8,032 nucleotides of DNA from an uncultured Pelolinea sp. Lineage in GTDB: Bacteria > Chloroflexota > Anaerolineae > Anaerolineales > Anaerolineaceae. The DNA is taken from NCBI GenBank assembly GCA_937902055.1, contig CALGUJ010000034.1, positions 1 through 8,032 of the forward strand. The letters run 5' to 3'. A program made the position numbers and the translations under genes. Position 1 is the stretch's first letter; every line of letters begins with the position of its first letter. Shown here piece after piece: positions 7,132 to 8,032 of the stretch. The notes under the pieces were generated by a model, which worked only from the letters and a program-made list of their open reading frames with translations, was not told the DNA's origin and did no database searches.

Positions 7132-7154
7132 CGACGTTTTTCAATCCAATCCTT

Positions 7155-7190
7155 GATGTTTTATATAAGATACTTAAAAACAAGGGCCAA
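7155..7190 (-). promoter_or_regulatory. Candidate sigma-70-type promoter for the PTS/methyltransferase run
   Basis: On the minus strand TTGGCC (7190-7185) and TATATA (7167-7162) are separated by exactly 17 bases, and initiation would fall about 24 bases before the EIIA ATG. The -10 box is in an AT-rich stretch; the -35 box matches TTGACA at four positions. A perfect TTGACA also exists at 7220-7215, but the hexamer 17 bases after it (ATGATC) is poor. Recognised by consensus and spacing only. Confidence 0.4.
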
Positions 7191-7191
7191 G

Positions 7192-7214
7192 GATCATCAA
7201 GATCATTCAATCTT
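7192..7214. promoter_or_regulatory. Operator-like direct and inverted repeats upstream of the EIIA gene
   Basis: Two near-identical tandem units lie just upstream of the candidate -35 box: GATCATCAA (7192-7200) and GATCATTCAA (7201-7210). Overlapping them is a small dyad, AAGAT (7199-7203) and ATCTT (7210-7214), around CATTCA. The position suits an activator site, and the PRD regulator in the same run is the natural candidate to bind it. Binding is inference. Confidence 0.35.
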
Positions 7215-7280
7215 TGTCAAAAATGATTAATACAATTAAGAATCAATTAATATGGGTTGTTGCGGGGGTTGGAGAAAGCG

Positions 7281-8032
7281 TCAGTTGATAAAGAGGATAT
7301 CGCTGGTGCCGCGTTCCTTGTTGCGGCCCAAAGGGTTGTTGACCACGCGGCCCATGAAGACCATGGTGGAGGATCCTCCGCCATCGAGGTTATAGGCTTC
7401 GGTGCAGCCCAAATCCTGGAACATTTGGGCGAATTCAGTGAGCGTTACGCCGGCGCTGTAGCCCTTGCTGCGCCCGTCCACCACGATAAAGACGAAATGA
7501 TTGGGAGCGATGATACCCACGCCGGTGCGCGGCTGATTGCCCTGGATGGGATGGTTGCCGAAATTGGTGTCGATCTCCACATGATCGAGGTTGGCGGCGA
7601 TTGCGCCATCGTCGAGCAGCGCCGGCCCAAAAGAGAGCGTGTTCCAGACGCCCGCCGCAAGCAACTCTTCGGCGCTGGTCTGCGTTTCGTCGTAGACCTG
7701 CATGCTGCCATCCAGGTAAAAAGCCAGGCCGACGCGCGCGGGTACGTCGCGGTAGATCACGCCGTTGCGGATGATGATGCCGTCGCCGCGGAAACCGTAA
7801 TAGTCGCCGTTGACCGCGAAGAGGGCATCGTTATCGGCCGCGATCGCGGAGGTGAAGGCGATGATGTTGCGGCCAAACTGGTCATCGGCGAAGGCGTTCT
7901 GCAATTGCGCGGCATCCGAAACGACCACATCCGCCACGAACCAGGCGAGGGCGCCGCTGCCGCTGCCGCTGGAATGCCGGCTGATGGAAATGGATACAGC
8001 GGAACTGCGGTAATTCCAGTCATCGTAGAAGA
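7281..8032 (-). CDS. Phosphodiester glycosidase (NAGPA-domain) family protein, 5' end beyond the window
   Basis: The family is named for the human GlcNAc-1-phosphodiester alpha-N-acetylglucosaminidase. Bacterial members are mostly secreted or surface-associated and act, or are thought to act, on sugar phosphodiesters such as those in wall polymers. About 249 codons are visible and the frame stays open to the window edge. Family segments in order: WFVADVVVSDAAQLQNAF, FGRNI, LFAVNGDYYGFRGDG, IIRNGVIYRD, FGPALLDDG, RTGVGIIAPNHFVFIVVDGR, the hallmark YNLDGGGSSTMVF, and GTSDILFIN at the C-terminus. A GTG at 7937-7935 could be mistaken for the start, but it cuts into WFVAD, which is part of the conserved fold; the frame continues upstream through DDWNYRSSAVSISIS and a short SGSGSG linker. 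Any signal peptide is outside the window. Its composition is visibly more GC-rich than the downstream run and it is 149 bases away, so membership of that operon is doubtful. Confidence 0.9.
   Translation of the reverse strand, partial: FYDDWNYRSSAVSISISRHSSGSGSGALAWFVADVVVSDAAQLQNAFADDQFGRNIIAFTSAIAADNDALFAVNGDYYGFRGDGIIIRNGVIYRDVPARVGLAFYLDGSMQVYDETQTSAEELLAAGVWNTLSFGPALLDDGAIAANLDHVEIDTNFGNHPIQGNQPRTGVGIIAPNHFVFIVVDGRSKGYSAGVTLTEFAQMFQDLGCTEAYNLDGGGSSTMVFMGRVVNNPLGRNKERGTSDILFIN

Noticed and set aside
7219..7239. Intrinsic terminator for the glycosidase gene
   Set aside because: The TTAAT/ATTAA stem is only 5 bp and all A-T; the T-run overlaps a promoter-like hexamer, so support is too weak for a feature.
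7281..7937. Glycosidase start at the GTG at 7937
   Set aside because: The frame is open upstream to the window edge and encodes family-like sequence (DDWNYRSSAVSISIS, ALAWFVAD), so the true start lies outside the window.
7953..7970. Short tandem repeat GCCGCT x3 near the right edge
   Set aside because: It encodes a Ser-Gly linker in frame with the glycosidase and is too short to call a repeat element.
7281..8032. Glycosidase as part of the methyltransferase/PTS pathway
   Set aside because: It is co-directional but separated by a promoter-like gap and has different composition; no sequence feature ties it to the pathway.

Overview
The window looks like a contig end from an uncultured or anaerobic bacterium. 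All credible genes lie on the minus strand, so transcription runs from high to low coordinates. Corrinoid-dependent methyl transfer points to an anaerobe. The mix of a PTS, a PRD regulator and a phosphodiester glycosidase fits Bacillota or an anaerobic Chloroflexota lineage, but the taxon cannot be fixed from this sequence. The longest gene-free stretches are 149 and 119 bases. No rRNA, tRNA, CRISPR array or insertion sequence was seen.

Layout, in the order of transcription. From the right edge to 7281 lies the C-terminal part of a phosphodiester glycosidase (NAGPA-domain) gene; its visibly GC-rich composition differs from everything to its left. After a 149-base gap with promoter-like and operator-like sequence comes a compact run: PTS EIIA (7131-6667), MttB-family methyltransferase (6652-5207), corrinoid protein (5207-4560), PTS EIIB (4527-4234, TTG start), galactitol-type PTS EIIC (4202-2926, broken by a one-base frameshift near 3282), a PRD-type regulator with PTS-like EIIB and EIIA domains (2806-752), and a truncated MtaA/uroporphyrinogen-decarboxylase-like methyltransferase (734-50). 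Positions 1-49 are Illumina TruSeq adapter and index sequence, not genome. They cut the last gene and add six false residues to its translation.

How the genes may work together. The set contains a complete corrinoid methyl-transfer path: MttB moves a methyl group from a quaternary-amine-like donor to the corrinoid protein, and the MtaA-like enzyme moves it on to a thiol or pterin acceptor. It also contains a complete galactitol-class PTS (A, B, C) and a regulator of the kind that senses PTS phosphorylation. The PTS genes surround the methyltransferase genes in one apparent operon. This suggests that the PTS imports and phosphorylates a methylated compound, perhaps a polyol or sugar carrying an N-methyl or O-methyl group, and that the imported compound is the methyl donor. 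That link is inference and is the most interesting feature of the window.
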